From Gracilibacillus dipsosauri (GTDB taxonomy: Bacteria; Bacillota; Bacilli; Bacillales; Amphibacillaceae): a stretch of DNA of 64,000 nt. Below, one piece after another: positions 34,081 to 45,538 of the stretch. The translations under genes were made by a program, and so were the position numbers. Below the pieces are notes generated by a model, which saw only the letters and a program-made list of their open reading frames with translations, did no database searches and was not told where the DNA came from. The stretch's first letter is position 1. Every line of letters begins with the position of its first letter. Location: the NCBI RefSeq assembly GCF_003176895.1, contig NZ_QGTD01000019.1, positions 1 to 64,000 on the forward strand, written 5' to 3'.

Positions 34081-34935
34081 TTATGCTTTATTAGAAGAAC
34101 CGAATTCGCGCATTTTACCGATTACTGTATCTTTGATTGCATCTCGGCTTGGTCCTAAGTATTTACGAGGGTCAATCATTTCTGGATTAGCCTCTAATAC
34201 TTCACGAACTACTTTTGTTTGTTGAATTTGGTTTTCTGTATTTACATTAATTTTAGAAGTACCAAATGAAATTGCCTTTTGGATATCTGCAACAGGAATT
34301 CCTGTTCCACCATGAAGAACTAGTGGTACACCTGCAACGGTATTAATTTCTTCCATTTCTTTAAAGCCTAAGTTTGGCTCGCCTTGATAAGGACCGTGAA
34401 CGGAACCTAATGCTGGTGCAAGACAGTCAACACCTGTACGTTCTACAAGCTCTTTACACTCGTTTGTATCTGCGTACATAATTCCACCTTGTACACCATC
34501 TTCATTACCACCAACTGTTCCAAGCTCTGCTTCAACAGATACACCATGGAAATGAGCAAGCTCCACTACTTTGGAAGTTACTGCAATGTTCTCTTCGAAT
34601 GGATCATGAGATGCATCGATCATTACAGAAGTAAAGCCTGCATGGATAGCTTTTGCACATACCTCGAAGCTAGAACCGTGATCTAAATGGATTGCAACAG
34701 GAACTGTTGTACCTTGTGCTTCCATTGTTGCTTTCACCATTGCCACAACTACATTGAATCCACCCATATATTTTCCAGCGCCTTCAGATACACCTAAGAT
34801 CACTGGGGATTTTTCTTCTTCTGCAGCCTGCAAGATAGCTTGTACATACTCTAGGTTGTTAATATTGAACTGACCTACAGCATAGCGTTGTTTGTTAGCA
34901 GTTTCTAGCATTTCTTTCATTGAAACTAATGGCAT
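34081..34935 (-). CDS. fbaA: Class II fructose-1,6-bisphosphate aldolase
   Basis: Glycolytic/gluconeogenic zinc aldolase. The 284-residue product has the zinc ligand segment [26 protein letters not shown], and the [18 protein letters not shown] phosphate-binding region. ATG start. It lies next to spo0F as in B. subtilis. Confidence 0.97.
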   Translation of the reverse strand: MPLVSMKEMLETANKQRYAVGQFNINNLEYVQAILQAAEEEKSPVILGVSEGAGKYMGGFNVVVAMVKATMEAQGTTVPVAIHLDHGSSFEVCAKAIHAGFTSVMIDASHDPFEENIAVTSKVVELAHFHGVSVEAELGTVGGNEDGVQGGIMYADTNECKELVERTGVDCLAPALGSVHGPYQGEPNLGFKEMEEINTVAGVPLVLHGGTGIPVADIQKAISFGTSKINVNTENQIQQTKVVREVLEANPEMIDPRKYLGPSRDAIKDTVIGKMREFGSSNKA

Positions 34936-35112
34936 TGTTTTGCTCCTCCTTTAAAATATGTATAGATATAAGCATTGCTTTTACAACCGATCTTGTTACT
35001 GATAGATTGTGTCCATTAATAGAATACCAATTCCTTTAAGAAGGTGCAACAACGTAAGCCGTGGAAAACGGTTACTTGATAAAAAAATATCAATTCTACT
35101 GCATAATAAGGA

Positions 35113-35475
35113 TTAATTACCAATTATTTCATTAACTAGTATCCGTATATCATTTAATTGAAATGGTTTGCCAATTGTTTTTCTAACAGAGGAATATTTT
35201 TTCATTTTACCTTCCGCTCGTTCAGGTAATCCACTCATGACTACAGTCGGAATGGCAAATCCATCCTCCTCTAACAGCTGGACAAGTGCTTCCCCATCAA
35301 TGATTGGAAGCTTATAATCTAACATAATAAGGTCAGGGCTATCCTGTTTAATTTTATCAAGTGCTTCTTGACCATTCATGGCCTGCTCCACACGATACCC
35401 TTCATGAGATATAACCTCTTCTAATAACATTCGTATCCCAATTTGGTCATCTACTACTAAGACTGTTTTTTCCAT
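35113..35475 (-). CDS. spo0F: Spo0F, single-domain response regulator of the sporulation phosphorelay
   Basis: Spo0F takes phosphate from sporulation kinases and passes it to Spo0B. The 120-residue receiver has the acidic pair Asp9-Asp10, phospho-acceptor Asp53 (LIMLDYKLP) and the conserved Lys in GKPF. It is rather diverged: B. subtilis MTAYGELDM is replaced by MSGLPERAEG, so the Thr is Ser and the following loop differs. ATG start 9 bp after AAAGGAG. Position between fbaA and pyrG supports the assignment. Confidence 0.88.
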   Translation of the reverse strand: MEKTVLVVDDQIGIRMLLEEVISHEGYRVEQAMNGQEALDKIKQDSPDLIMLDYKLPIIDGEALVQLLEEDGFAIPTVVMSGLPERAEGKMKKYSSVRKTIGKPFQLNDIRILVNEIIGN

Positions 35476-35708
35476 ATCATGCAACTCCTTTTCTCTGCTA
35501 CCATAGAAAAACTTAGCTTATCACTATGTTCTTTTTTCGTCATCCACAGAATAATTTTCAAAAGATTATATCCTTTAAAATATTTCGATATAAGAAATAA
35601 AAATCCTGCAATATTTTGAAATGTTTTTTTATCTGAACGGAACGAATTTTGTCGAAGTTAGGAGAATGTTGATTAGTGGCTTGGGCAAAAGTAAATATAG
35701 TAAGCAAA

Positions 35709-35741
35709 AAACGAACGATCTAATTAGAATCGTTCGTTTTA
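35709..35741 (-). terminator. Intrinsic terminator of pyrG
   Basis: Perfect 12-bp stem (35709-35720 with 35730-35741) with TTTTTTGC on the minus strand. Confidence 0.92.
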
Positions 35742-35761
35742 TTAATAATTTCTATGAAGAA

Positions 35762-37378
<1,617 letters not shown>

Positions 37379-37515
37379 TTATTAAGCTTGTGGGAGGAAG
37401 AAAGCCACCAATGATGGAAGTCTCTTCTTATTCATTCCCACTTTTTTTAATGAAACTCTCTCCGTCTTCGGAAAGAAGTACCTGAGCTATATATTGGAAC
37501 TCTCAAGCTATTTTT

Positions 37516-37636
37516 AATTAGAAAAACTCGCATTCGCTCGTCCTTTGGCGAATGCCTAGTTTTGCTTATACTTGGTACCTTAAAATTTCAGCTACGTCGA
37601 AACGCTACTGTGTAGAATTTTATACTTTCCTAACGT
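37516..37636 (-). mobile_element. MITE-like element, copy A, behind the rpoE terminator
   Basis: About 120 bp, closely similar to the copy at 54256-54375 (long identical run CTTATACTTGGTACCTTAAA and more) and less so to 62121-62227. The ends are imperfect inverted repeats (ACGTTAGGAAAG on one side, AATTAGAAAAAC on the other). Inside is a hairpin GCATTCGC / GGCGAATGC. No ORF. It lies 11 bp downstream of the rpoE terminator. Whether it moves by a transposase is inference. Confidence 0.75.
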
Positions 37637-37646
37637 AAAATAAAAA

Positions 37647-37675
37647 AGCGCTCCCCTATCTACCAGGGGAACGCT
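37647..37675 (-). terminator. Intrinsic terminator of rpoE
   Basis: An 11-bp GC-rich stem (37647-37657 with 37665-37675), one mismatch, TTTTTTATTTT on the minus strand. Confidence 0.93.
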
Positions 37676-37751
37676 ATATATTATCCATTAATTTATGGAG
37701 CCCAAGTAAAATTGTACTCAGATAGCGGTAGAAAGTCAAGTAAGTTTTAGG

Positions 37752-38285
37752 CTATTTTTCTTCATCTTCATCAAAATCATCGTCTTCTAAATCGTCTATT
37801 TCATCTTCTATCTCGTCATCTTCATCGAAATCAAAGTCATCATCTTCCAATGTATCTTCAATGTCGAAATCTTCTTCCTCTTGGAAATCCTCTAGATCGA
37901 CATCACCGATGTTACTATCATCTTCACTTAAGTCTTCATCAAGTTCTGTTTCTTCGATCTTCGCTTTCTTTTTCGTTACTTTTTTCTTCTTTTTCTTCTT
38001 CGGTGTTTGGGTAATATCTTCATCTATTTCTTCTACCGGATACCACTTTTTCAATCCCCAAAGATTAGAGCCTTTTGTCATAAACCGACCATCAATATTT
38101 AAATCTGTATAGAATTGGGAGAGCCTTTCATCTTTTTCTTCCTCTTTAAAGCCCTTCAGTTCTGCCACTTTATCAAATAATTCTCGGAAATCCATTGCTT
38201 TATTTCCATCTTCTAGTAATTCTGTCGCAACATCGATCATTGCCATTTCATCTATTTTTTCTTCTGTTAAATTCTGCAAACTCAC
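37752..38285 (-). CDS. rpoE: RNA polymerase delta subunit
   Basis: Delta increases RNA polymerase recycling and specificity in Gram-positives. The 177-residue product has the folded N-terminal HARE-HTH-like domain (about 1-90, ending WGLKKWYPVEEID), then a Lys-rich patch (KKKKKKKVTKKK), then an almost purely Asp/Glu tail. GTG start with AAAGGAG. It lies upstream of pyrG as usual. Confidence 0.96.
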   Translation of the reverse strand: MSLQNLTEEKIDEMAMIDVATELLEDGNKAMDFRELFDKVAELKGFKEEEKDERLSQFYTDLNIDGRFMTKGSNLWGLKKWYPVEEIDEDITQTPKKKKKKKVTKKKAKIEETELDEDLSEDDSNIGDVDLEDFQEEEDFDIEDTLEDDDFDFDEDDEIEDEIDDLEDDDFDEDEEK

Positions 38286-38404
38286 GATTTAGCACTCCTT
38301 TATCGTAAAATCTATGTAAACAAATGTTTTCGTTCAACGTCACTACTACCATCATATTATATGGTTTTGCCTAATGAAATGCAACAATCTTTCACAAGTG
38401 TATG

Positions 38405-38992
38405 CTATGAATTAATGAAAGAGATTAATCCTTGTACTTTTTCCTCCGTTAAATCTCCTGAATTATCAAAAACATGGATATCGTCTTGCGGAATATCCCA
38501 ATTAATTGTTGGAACAAAATCCACTCGTGTTTCATAGGAATCCCAATTGTCAAGCTTCCAGGTATCTCTTACTGTTCCACGCTCTTCAATGCGTTTTCGT
38601 TGCTGTTCGATATCGTCAAGAGTGACGACAACTACCTTCACCTCTACCTCTTTATTTGTTTTTCCACTAGCTGCAATAACATCTTCAATCCATTGTTTAT
38701 TTTTCAATTCAGCTGTAAATGGAGAAATCATGAAAACATTTTGTCCAACCCGAAGATTTTCTATACAGATATCCTTGGTTGTATCATATTCTAAATCACG
38801 TAAATTTTTTTTATAAAAATCTGAGTCACGATCATTTGGATCTAAATCATTCATTTCAAGAAAACGTTCAACAAAACGTCCCCCTACTGTATCGCGATCA
38901 AGAAATGCACAAGGTATGGTTTCCGCAATTTTTTCTGCCACGGTTGTTTTCCCTGTTCCTGCGACCCCTACAAAGAATACTAGCTTTTGCAT
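38405..38992 (-). CDS. P-loop NTPase, probable small-molecule or zeta-like kinase
   Basis: A 195-residue AAA_33-type protein: Walker A GVAGTGKTT at 9-17, a DRD after the second strand, and a lid with Arg residues (QRKRIEERGTVRDTWK). The fold family includes gluconate/shikimate-type kinases and zeta toxins. No antitoxin gene is next to it. The substrate is unknown. ATG start. It replaces the acdA-fadF genes found here in B. subtilis. Confidence 0.7.
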   Translation of the reverse strand: MQKLVFFVGVAGTGKTTVAEKIAETIPCAFLDRDTVGGRFVERFLEMNDLDPNDRDSDFYKKNLRDLEYDTTKDICIENLRVGQNVFMISPFTAELKNKQWIEDVIAASGKTNKEVEVKVVVVTLDDIEQQRKRIEERGTVRDTWKLDNWDSYETRVDFVPTINWDIPQDDIHVFDNSGDLTEEKVQGLISFINS

Positions 38993-39149
38993 CTTCTCAC
39001 CTCATTAAGTAATTTCACGTTTATTCTTCACACCTTCTAATGTTAACCGATTCAATCGAAAAACGCACGTGCTTTTATAATGGAATTTTATCATAGTTTT
39101 CTTTAATATTGGGTAATGTAAAGATTAAGCTTTGAAAAGAGGGATATTC

Positions 39150-40331
39150 ATGATTTACTTAACCATAGTTGGATGTATAGTGCTTTTTATTTTTTTATTA
39201 TACATTGATTACATCCTCGGTAAAATGTTATCAGCAAGGAATAATCATAGCATGAAATGGAACACCTCTACTGATGATGTTACATTTTTTGATTCAGGGC
39301 AAGATCTCTTTGAAAAAATGTTAAAGGATATAGAAAATGCCAAAACTTCGATTGATGTGCAATTTTTTATTATTCGTAATGACCAGATTAGTAACAGATT
39401 TTACAGCTTACTTGCTCAAAAACATGCAGAAGGTGTGGAGGTTAGAATGCTGGCAGATTGGGTAGGAAGCTTTCGTTACCGTAAGAAATGGATAAAAAAT
39501 CGATTCCCTTTTTTCAAGATGAACCATCCACGGCCGCCATTTTTTTATCACCTTCAACAGAGAAACCATCGAAAGCTATTAATTATCGATCAAAAGATTG
39601 GTTATCTAGGAGGATTCAACCTTGGTGAAGAGTATTTAGGAAATGATTTAAAGCTCGGTAAGTGGAAGGATTATCATATTCGTCTCACGGGTGAAATTGC
39701 TCGAGTATTCAGTCAAATTTTTACTACGGATTGGAACAAGGCGAGTCTTTCCTATGACCGATCATTTGGTGAGAAGGAAGCTAATGCAGAGGATGTTAAC
39801 ATTTGTGTCATGACATCAGAAGCAAATTCCCTTGAAAAAAGTATCCTCTCGATGCTTTCCAGTGCTAAACGTTCTATTGAAATTGGCTCTCCTTATTTTA
39901 TCCCAACAAAACCTGTGCTTCAGGCGCTAGTGGATGCAAGAAAACGTGGAGTAAAGATTACGATCCTTCTACCTGAAAAAGGAGACCATCCTATTACAAA
40001 GGCCGGTGCCATGCCTTATTTAAAAAAAATGCAAGAGATTGGTGTAGATACTTATTTATATATGGATGGTTTTTTTCACGGAAAGGTTTTGTTTATTGAT
40101 GAAGAGATCTGTGATTTTGGCACAGGAAATTTTGATCAACGAAGCCTTCTTCTCAATGAAGAAATCAATGTCATCGTAAAAAAGGATCATCCCCTTTATC
40201 AGGATGCCAGAGCATGCTTTACCCATGACTTGAATACAAGCAAAAAATTAACCTTAACATGGATTAAACATCAACCATTGTGGATGAAGCTGTTAACGGT
40301 TATCAGTGTGCCACTTCGGAGATTTTTGTAG
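39150..40331 (+). CDS. clsB: Cardiolipin synthase-like phospholipase D protein (ClsB/YwjE type)
   Basis: Joins two phosphatidylglycerols to cardiolipin. The 393-residue product has one N-terminal membrane helix (about 2-20) and two HKD motifs, HRKLLIID...GGFN and HGKVLFID...GTGNFDQRS. Length and position near rpoE match B. subtilis YwjE (398). ATG at 39150 follows AAGAGGG; a TTG six codons earlier overlaps the RBS. First plus-strand gene of the window. Confidence 0.88.
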   Translation: MIYLTIVGCIVLFIFLLYIDYILGKMLSARNNHSMKWNTSTDDVTFFDSGQDLFEKMLKDIENAKTSIDVQFFIIRNDQISNRFYSLLAQKHAEGVEVRMLADWVGSFRYRKKWIKNRFPFFKMNHPRPPFFYHLQQRNHRKLLIIDQKIGYLGGFNLGEEYLGNDLKLGKWKDYHIRLTGEIARVFSQIFTTDWNKASLSYDRSFGEKEANAEDVNICVMTSEANSLEKSILSMLSSAKRSIEIGSPYFIPTKPVLQALVDARKRGVKITILLPEKGDHPITKAGAMPYLKKMQEIGVDTYLYMDGFFHGKVLFIDEEICDFGTGNFDQRSLLLNEEINVIVKKDHPLYQDARACFTHDLNTSKKLTLTWIKHQPLWMKLLTVISVPLRRFL

Positions 40332-40353
40332 TATAACTTGTCACCACATTATG

Positions 40354-40393
40354 AAAGAGGAACAAACCAGTCAACACTGATTTATTCCTCTTT
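40354..40393. terminator. Bidirectional terminator between clsB and argS
   Basis: A 9-bp stem (AAAGAGGAA at 40354-40362, TTCCTCTTT at 40385-40393) with a long loop and T-rich sequence on the plus strand, between two convergent genes. Confidence 0.7.
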
Positions 40394-40398
40394 TTCTA

Positions 40399-42066
40399 TT
40401 ACATGCTCTCTGGTGCATGAACTCCTATCAGGCGTAAGCCATTTGCTAGGGTGATTTTTACGGCTTCCATTAAAGCTAAGCGTGCTTTTGTTGCTTCGAT
40501 ATCGTCTTCGTTAATGACTTTCTCTGCATTATAGAAGCTGTGAAGGGCAGATGCTAGGTCAAAAATATATTGTGTTACACGGTGTGGCGTTCGATTACTT
40601 GCTGCATCTGCAACCACTTGGGTGAAATCGCCTAATTGCTTTAAGAGATCCTCTGCTTTTTCTGATTGAAGCAGGCTTGCATCATAGTCAGTAGGTTGTA
40701 TCCCTTTTTCTGCTGCTTGCTTTAACATGGTACAAATTCGCGCATGGGCATATTGAACATAGTAAACAGGATTATCATTGGACTGGGATTTTGCTAAATC
40801 CATATCAAAATCTAGGTGAGAGTCAGCAGAGCGCATGACAAAGAAATAACGCATAGCATCAATGCCTACCTCGTCCATTAGTTCCCGTAAAGTGACTGCT
40901 TTTCCTGTTCGTTTACTCATTTTTATTTTTTCGCCATTTTCAAAGAGATTTACCATTTGAATGATTTCAACCTCTAAAGTATCCGCATTATAGCCAAGTG
41001 CTTGGATCGCTGCACGCATACGTGGGATATAACCATGATGATCCGCTCCCCAAACATTGATTAGTTTATCAAAGCCACGATCCAGCTTGTTTTTATGGTA
41101 AGCAATATCTGGTGATAGATAGGTATAGGAACCATCCTGTTTTACTAAAACACGATCCTTATCATCACCAAAGTCTGTCGTACGGAACCATGTTGCTCCA
41201 TCCTTTTCAAAAATATATCCTTTTTCGCGGAGAAGATCAATTGCAGGTACTATACGATCTTCTTGATAGAGAGAGGTTTCTGAGAACCAGTTGTCAAAGG
41301 TTACGCGAAATTGCTCTAAATCCTTTGCGAGCTTTTCTAGTTCAAATTCCAAACCGTATTTTCTAAAAAAACGATCCTGCTCTTCCGCTGGTTGACTCAA
41401 AAGCTCTTCACCATATTCTTTGGCAAGACTTTCTCCAATTCCGATAATATCAGCTCCATGATACCCGTCCTCCGGCATAGGATAGTCCTTACCTAATGCT
41501 TGCATATAACGAGCCTTAACAGATAGTGCTAAGTTATTAATTTGATTTCCTGCATCGTTAATATAGTATTCTCTTGAGACGTCATAGCCTGCTTTATCTA
41601 AAATATTGCATAAAGCATCCCCAACGGAAGCACCACGAGCGTGACCCAAATGCAGGTCTCCTGTAGGATTCGCTGAAACAAATTCTACCTGGATTTTCTC
41701 ACCCTTGCCTACATTTGTTTTTCCATATTGCTCCCCTTGCTCTAAGATGGTAGGAATTAAATTCGTTAGATATTGATTATCCATGAAAAAGTTAATAAAA
41801 CCAGGACCAGCTATTTCTACCTTTTTGATCGATCCTTTTGTTTGATCTAGCTTCTGTACTATCTCTTCGGCAATTTGACGTGGAGCTTTTTTGGCAATTC
41901 GCGCTAATTGCATAGCCATGTTCGTTGCATAATCACCGTGCGCTTTATCCTTAGGTTGTTCTAGCACAATGGCAGGTATTTCCTCTTCTTTTGCTAAGCC
42001 TGCCGATAAGACTGCTTGTTTTATCGCCATCTTTAAGTTATCTTGCATCTCTTGCATTATATTCAT
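40399..42066 (-). CDS. argS: Arginyl-tRNA synthetase
   Basis: Class I synthetase charging tRNA-Arg. The 555-residue product has the HIGH-like motif in [15 protein letters not shown], the [12 protein letters not shown] motif and the DALR anticodon-binding domain at the C-terminus. ATG start with GGAGG. It forms an operon with ywiB (15-bp gap) and the AimR-like gene. No T-box leader is present. Confidence 0.97.
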   Translation of the reverse strand: MNIMQEMQDNLKMAIKQAVLSAGLAKEEEIPAIVLEQPKDKAHGDYATNMAMQLARIAKKAPRQIAEEIVQKLDQTKGSIKKVEIAGPGFINFFMDNQYLTNLIPTILEQGEQYGKTNVGKGEKIQVEFVSANPTGDLHLGHARGASVGDALCNILDKAGYDVSREYYINDAGNQINNLALSVKARYMQALGKDYPMPEDGYHGADIIGIGESLAKEYGEELLSQPAEEQDRFFRKYGLEFELEKLAKDLEQFRVTFDNWFSETSLYQEDRIVPAIDLLREKGYIFEKDGATWFRTTDFGDDKDRVLVKQDGSYTYLSPDIAYHKNKLDRGFDKLINVWGADHHGYIPRMRAAIQALGYNADTLEVEIIQMVNLFENGEKIKMSKRTGKAVTLRELMDEVGIDAMRYFFVMRSADSHLDFDMDLAKSQSNDNPVYYVQYAHARICTMLKQAAEKGIQPTDYDASLLQSEKAEDLLKQLGDFTQVVADAASNRTPHRVTQYIFDLASALHSFYNAEKVINEDDIEATKARLALMEAVKITLANGLRLIGVHAPESM

Positions 42067-42081
42067 ACTAATACCTCCATT

Positions 42082-42516
42082 TTAACGATTGTCTTCCTGG
42101 CTGAATTGAATGGTTAACCGATGTCTTCTGGGGTCTGCTCCATTTAAGCTTGTTGTATAGCTAATAAAAAGCTTTCCATTTCTTTTCTTCTCTAGTTGTT
42201 GATATTGAATTTGCTCTGTCATTGTTTCCATATGCATTGTTCCAAACTGGTGTCTGTAAACATTTTCTGTTCGTTGCTTTTCTGTGAATTTTTGATGCAT
42301 GGAAACAGCGCCAGACCTCTTCACACTTACTTTATCAGGTTGTATGGTAATGAATGAATCTGTCCGTTCGTTATATTCATTCTGTTCACTAAAGGTCAGC
42401 ACAGTCATCTGGTTTTTCTCCATTAGCAGACCTTTCTCTTCTGTTACGGTAATTTCTTTATTATCGTCATCTATTATTTCCATGGTCATTGTTATGGAAA
42501 CTGGAGTTTTGTTCAT
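42082..42516 (-). CDS. ywiB: YwiB family protein (DUF1934)
   Basis: A 144-residue beta-rich, calycin-like protein of unknown function that is almost always next to argS in bacilli. Visible family features are MKRSGAVSM-type (VKRSGAVSMHQKF) and the final LTIQFSQ strand. The start is the ATG giving MNKTPVSIT; an ATG four codons earlier is too close to AAGGA. That RBS overlaps the end of the upstream AimR-like gene, so translation is probably coupled. Confidence 0.85.
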   Translation of the reverse strand: MNKTPVSITMTMEIIDDDNKEITVTEEKGLLMEKNQMTVLTFSEQNEYNERTDSFITIQPDKVSVKRSGAVSMHQKFTEKQRTENVYRHQFGTMHMETMTEQIQYQQLEKKRNGKLFISYTTSLNGADPRRHRLTIQFSQEDNR

Positions 42517-42531
42517 TAATCTTCTCATTCC

Positions 42532-43581
42532 TTATTGATCAAGTGCATTTAATGCTTGTAATGGTAGCTTCGCATAAAAATAATCGTCCCGTTCATAGAT
42601 AAAACGTTGATAGGATTGCTTGAGTAAATGCTTATCCTTTCGTGCCATACCTAAATAATATTGTTGAAATGGCGTCAGCTCGTTAAATTCCTCTAATATG
42701 GATATACATTCCTCGACATTACCATTTGCTAATGCAATATGAGCTTGCTCTGCTTTATTCTCTGTCACGAGCCCTTCCGTTTTTCGATAATAGGCAGAAA
42801 TAAATGGAATAGTGTAATTGGTCAGTCCATAAACAGCACGTGCATTGGCGGTCTTCTTTGCTAGCTCTAAAGCGAAATGGGCATGTTGTATCGCTTGTTC
42901 ATAGCTTTCAAACAGGTATCCTTGTGCAAGCATATTATGAATATCGATTTTTTTGTAGTCATTATTCGTATTGGCAAGCAATCGATAGCCATATTTCCGT
43001 GAAAGTATTAATTCATTTCGTTTCCAATGATAGATAAATAACGTCTCATCCAAACGATGCTCGAGCAATTCTCTTAATAAAGGATCCATCAGACGATCCA
43101 GTCCTATCTTAATACGATCATTATATAAACCAATTTTGCCATATTGATGCATGTCAAAATAACAGTAAATATGTAATAAGTCTTTTAAAATAGGAAAAAT
43201 GTCATCATCTGCTTCCGCTTCGATTCGATTAATCTCTTTAATCGATTGCCTTATCATTTTTGGTTTGACTTGTTTATTGGATAAATTCTTCCGATCGTAC
43301 ATTAACTGGTAAGCCAGTGCTGCCGTTCGATTTTTTTTATGAATAGAGGTTCGATTTTTTGCTATTACGTCATGTAGCTCCTCTAGCAAACCGACTGCAT
43401 ATAGATATTCCATGGCAACTCGTTGATTATGATCACTTTTACAATGCAGACAAATCAATCGCATATTATCTATTTCATTAGGGTATCCCTTTAATTGTTG
43501 ATAAATAACATAAATCGGCAATTCATTGTCACTTTCTAAGAAGTGATTTACTATATGATTGTCATGTTCGTGTTCTGTCAT
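42532..43581 (-). CDS. Second AimR-like peptide receptor lacking the HTH domain
   Basis: A 349-residue paralogue collinear with the protein at 448-1479 from end to end: WKRNELILSRKYGY against WKKNELILARKHAY, AHIALANGN against AHIEIAKGN, LTPFQQYYLG against STPFTQYYLG, and DDYFYAKLPLQA against SDYFFAKLPMQA. It also lacks the N-terminal helix-turn-helix of phage AimR. It starts at ATG after AGGGG and ends 4 bp before the longest ywiB frame, so it forms an operon with ywiB and argS. No peptide ORF is visible beside it. Function is unknown. Confidence 0.7.
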   Translation of the reverse strand: MTEHEHDNHIVNHFLESDNELPIYVIYQQLKGYPNEIDNMRLICLHCKSDHNQRVAMEYLYAVGLLEELHDVIAKNRTSIHKKNRTAALAYQLMYDRKNLSNKQVKPKMIRQSIKEINRIEAEADDDIFPILKDLLHIYCYFDMHQYGKIGLYNDRIKIGLDRLMDPLLRELLEHRLDETLFIYHWKRNELILSRKYGYRLLANTNNDYKKIDIHNMLAQGYLFESYEQAIQHAHFALELAKKTANARAVYGLTNYTIPFISAYYRKTEGLVTENKAEQAHIALANGNVEECISILEEFNELTPFQQYYLGMARKDKHLLKQSYQRFIYERDDYFYAKLPLQALNALDQ

Positions 43582-43653
43582 CGTGATTTATCCCCTATTT
43601 TTCTATTCCTTTACTGACATTTTATCATAATTAACCTAGAAAGTAACTGCCGG

Positions 43654-44526
43654 TTATTTTACCCAGCCCAAAAGAATTTCCCGAATGAATTTGCTTGCTG
43701 CGATTGCTGTTTTTTCTGTCGGATCATATACTGGAGCAACCTCCACCAGATCTGCACCTACAATAGAAACCCCGGATTTTGCAATTAGATGGATAGCCTC
43801 CAATAATTCCTTTGAAGTAATCCCGCCTGCTTCAGCAGTCCCTGTACCAGGCGCATAGGCCGGATCTAATACATCGATATCAATTGTGACATATATCGGG
43901 CGATGAAGCAGTGTCGGTAATACTTTTCTTAGTGGTTCTACTACTTCAAATTTTGCCATATACATGCCGCTTTCCTTTGCGTATTGAAATTCTTCTCGCA
44001 TGCCTGATCGAATCCCAAATGAATAAACATTCTCTGCACCAAATTTTTCACAAACTTTTCGAATCGGAGTTGAGTGAGACAATTCTTCTCCTTCATATTC
44101 GATCCGCAAATCAGCATGGGCATCAATATGAATGACAGCAAGATCTGGATATTTTTCAAACATTGCTTCAAGGATTGGCCAGCTCACTAAATGCTCACCA
44201 CCTAATCCAAGCGGAAATTTTCCTTTTGCCAAAATTTTGCGGACATAGGCTTTTATCATTTCTAGACTGCGCTCAGCATTTCCAAACGGAAGTGGGATAT
44301 CCCCTGCATCGAAATAGTTCACTTCTTCTAAATGACGATCTAAATAAGGGCTATATTCTTCTAAGCCAATTGATGCTTCTCTGATGCGATTGGGACCAAA
44401 GCGCGAACCCGGACGAAAGCTTACTGTCCAGTCCATCGGCATTCCATATAAAATAACATCTGCCTTCTCATGGTTTTGTCGTGATAGTATAAATACCTTT
44501 CCAGAATAGGCTTCATCAAAACGCAT
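43654..44526 (-). CDS. speB: Agmatinase
   Basis: Hydrolyses agmatine to putrescine and urea. The 290-residue ureohydrolase has the Mn-binding motifs GGEHLVSWP, IHIDAHADLR and TIDIDVLDPAYAPGTGTAE. The ATG giving MRFDEAYSGKVF has AGGGGGTG upstream. It follows speE by 12 bp; together they make spermidine. Confidence 0.96.
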   Translation of the reverse strand: MRFDEAYSGKVFILSRQNHEKADVILYGMPMDWTVSFRPGSRFGPNRIREASIGLEEYSPYLDRHLEEVNYFDAGDIPLPFGNAERSLEMIKAYVRKILAKGKFPLGLGGEHLVSWPILEAMFEKYPDLAVIHIDAHADLRIEYEGEELSHSTPIRKVCEKFGAENVYSFGIRSGMREEFQYAKESGMYMAKFEVVEPLRKVLPTLLHRPIYVTIDIDVLDPAYAPGTGTAEAGGITSKELLEAIHLIAKSGVSIVGADLVEVAPVYDPTEKTAIAASKFIREILLGWVK

Positions 44527-44538
44527 ACCTTTCACCCC

Positions 44539-45369
44539 CTATTTATCTGTTAAATCTTTTACAAATTTCGGTAGGACAAAGCTTGCAAAGTGAAGGTCCT
44601 TTGTGTAATATTTCGTCTCTATGTCAAAGAAGCGTTCTTCCTTAACCTTTAAGGGATCATGGATTTTGCTTCCTAATGTAAAGGTCCATAGACCACTAGG
44701 ATATGTCGGAATATTGGCAGTATATAGTCTAGTTACAGGGAATATCTCCGCTACATCCTGAAATACCTGGCGAATTAAATCAGATTTGAACCAAGGATTA
44801 TCTGTTTGTGCAACAAAGAGTCCGTCATCTTTTAATGCATTAGCAATTCCAGCATAAAAGCCTTTTGTAAAAAGATTAACAGCAGGGCCAACTGGTTCTG
44901 TTGAATCCACCATAATAACGTCATACGCTTTTTTGCTTTCGGCAATATGAACAAAACCATCTGCTACACGCACCTCCACTCGAGGATCAGATAACTTTCC
45001 AGCAATAGTCGGTAAATATTTCTTTGAATATTCCATTACTTTCCCATCAATATCAACCAATACGGCTTTTTCCACGGACGGATGTTTGAGAATCTCGCGG
45101 ATCACTCCACCATCTCCTCCTCCAACTACCAATACCTTTTTAGGATTAGGGTGGGTAAATAGAGGGACATGTGCGACCATCTCATGGTATACAAATTCAT
45201 CCTTTTCGGTAGTCATGACCATATCATCTAAAAGGAGCATATTCCCCCATTCCGCCGTTTCAACCATATCTAACTTCTGGAAATCGGTTTGCTCAGTATG
45301 ATGTGTTCGATTAACCTTCGCAGTGATTCCAAAGTTTTCTGTTTGTTTTTCCGTAAACCATAATCCCAT
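44539..45369 (-). CDS. speE: Spermidine synthase
   Basis: Transfers an aminopropyl group from decarboxylated SAM to putrescine. The 276-residue product has the Rossmann motif [19 protein letters not shown] and [11 protein letters not shown] with the catalytic Asp. ATG start with AGGAG. First gene of the speEB operon, divergent from the PBP gene. Confidence 0.97.
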   Translation of the reverse strand: MGLWFTEKQTENFGITAKVNRTHHTEQTDFQKLDMVETAEWGNMLLLDDMVMTTEKDEFVYHEMVAHVPLFTHPNPKKVLVVGGGDGGVIREILKHPSVEKAVLVDIDGKVMEYSKKYLPTIAGKLSDPRVEVRVADGFVHIAESKKAYDVIMVDSTEPVGPAVNLFTKGFYAGIANALKDDGLFVAQTDNPWFKSDLIRQVFQDVAEIFPVTRLYTANIPTYPSGLWTFTLGSKIHDPLKVKEERFFDIETKYYTKDLHFASFVLPKFVKDLTDK

Positions 45370-45538
45370 TCATCATCTTCTCCTATCTATATTCAAACAA
45401 CCATCTATTAGTTAGATTAAACAATACTATTTTAGAGATTTTTTCTAAAAAATCAAGTTTTTCTTGTCTCTTTATGTTTATTATTTTTAGAAATTTCCCA
45501 TAATACCAAATATAAGCTTATTGAAGGAGGGGACACCT

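Noticed and set aside
42067-42081. T-box leader for argS
   Set aside because: Only 15 bp separate argS and ywiB; there is no room for a leader and no T-box sequence upstream of the operon.
43582-43653. Peptide gene next to the second AimR-like receptor
   Set aside because: Only five-codon frames are present in the gap, and none has an RBS.
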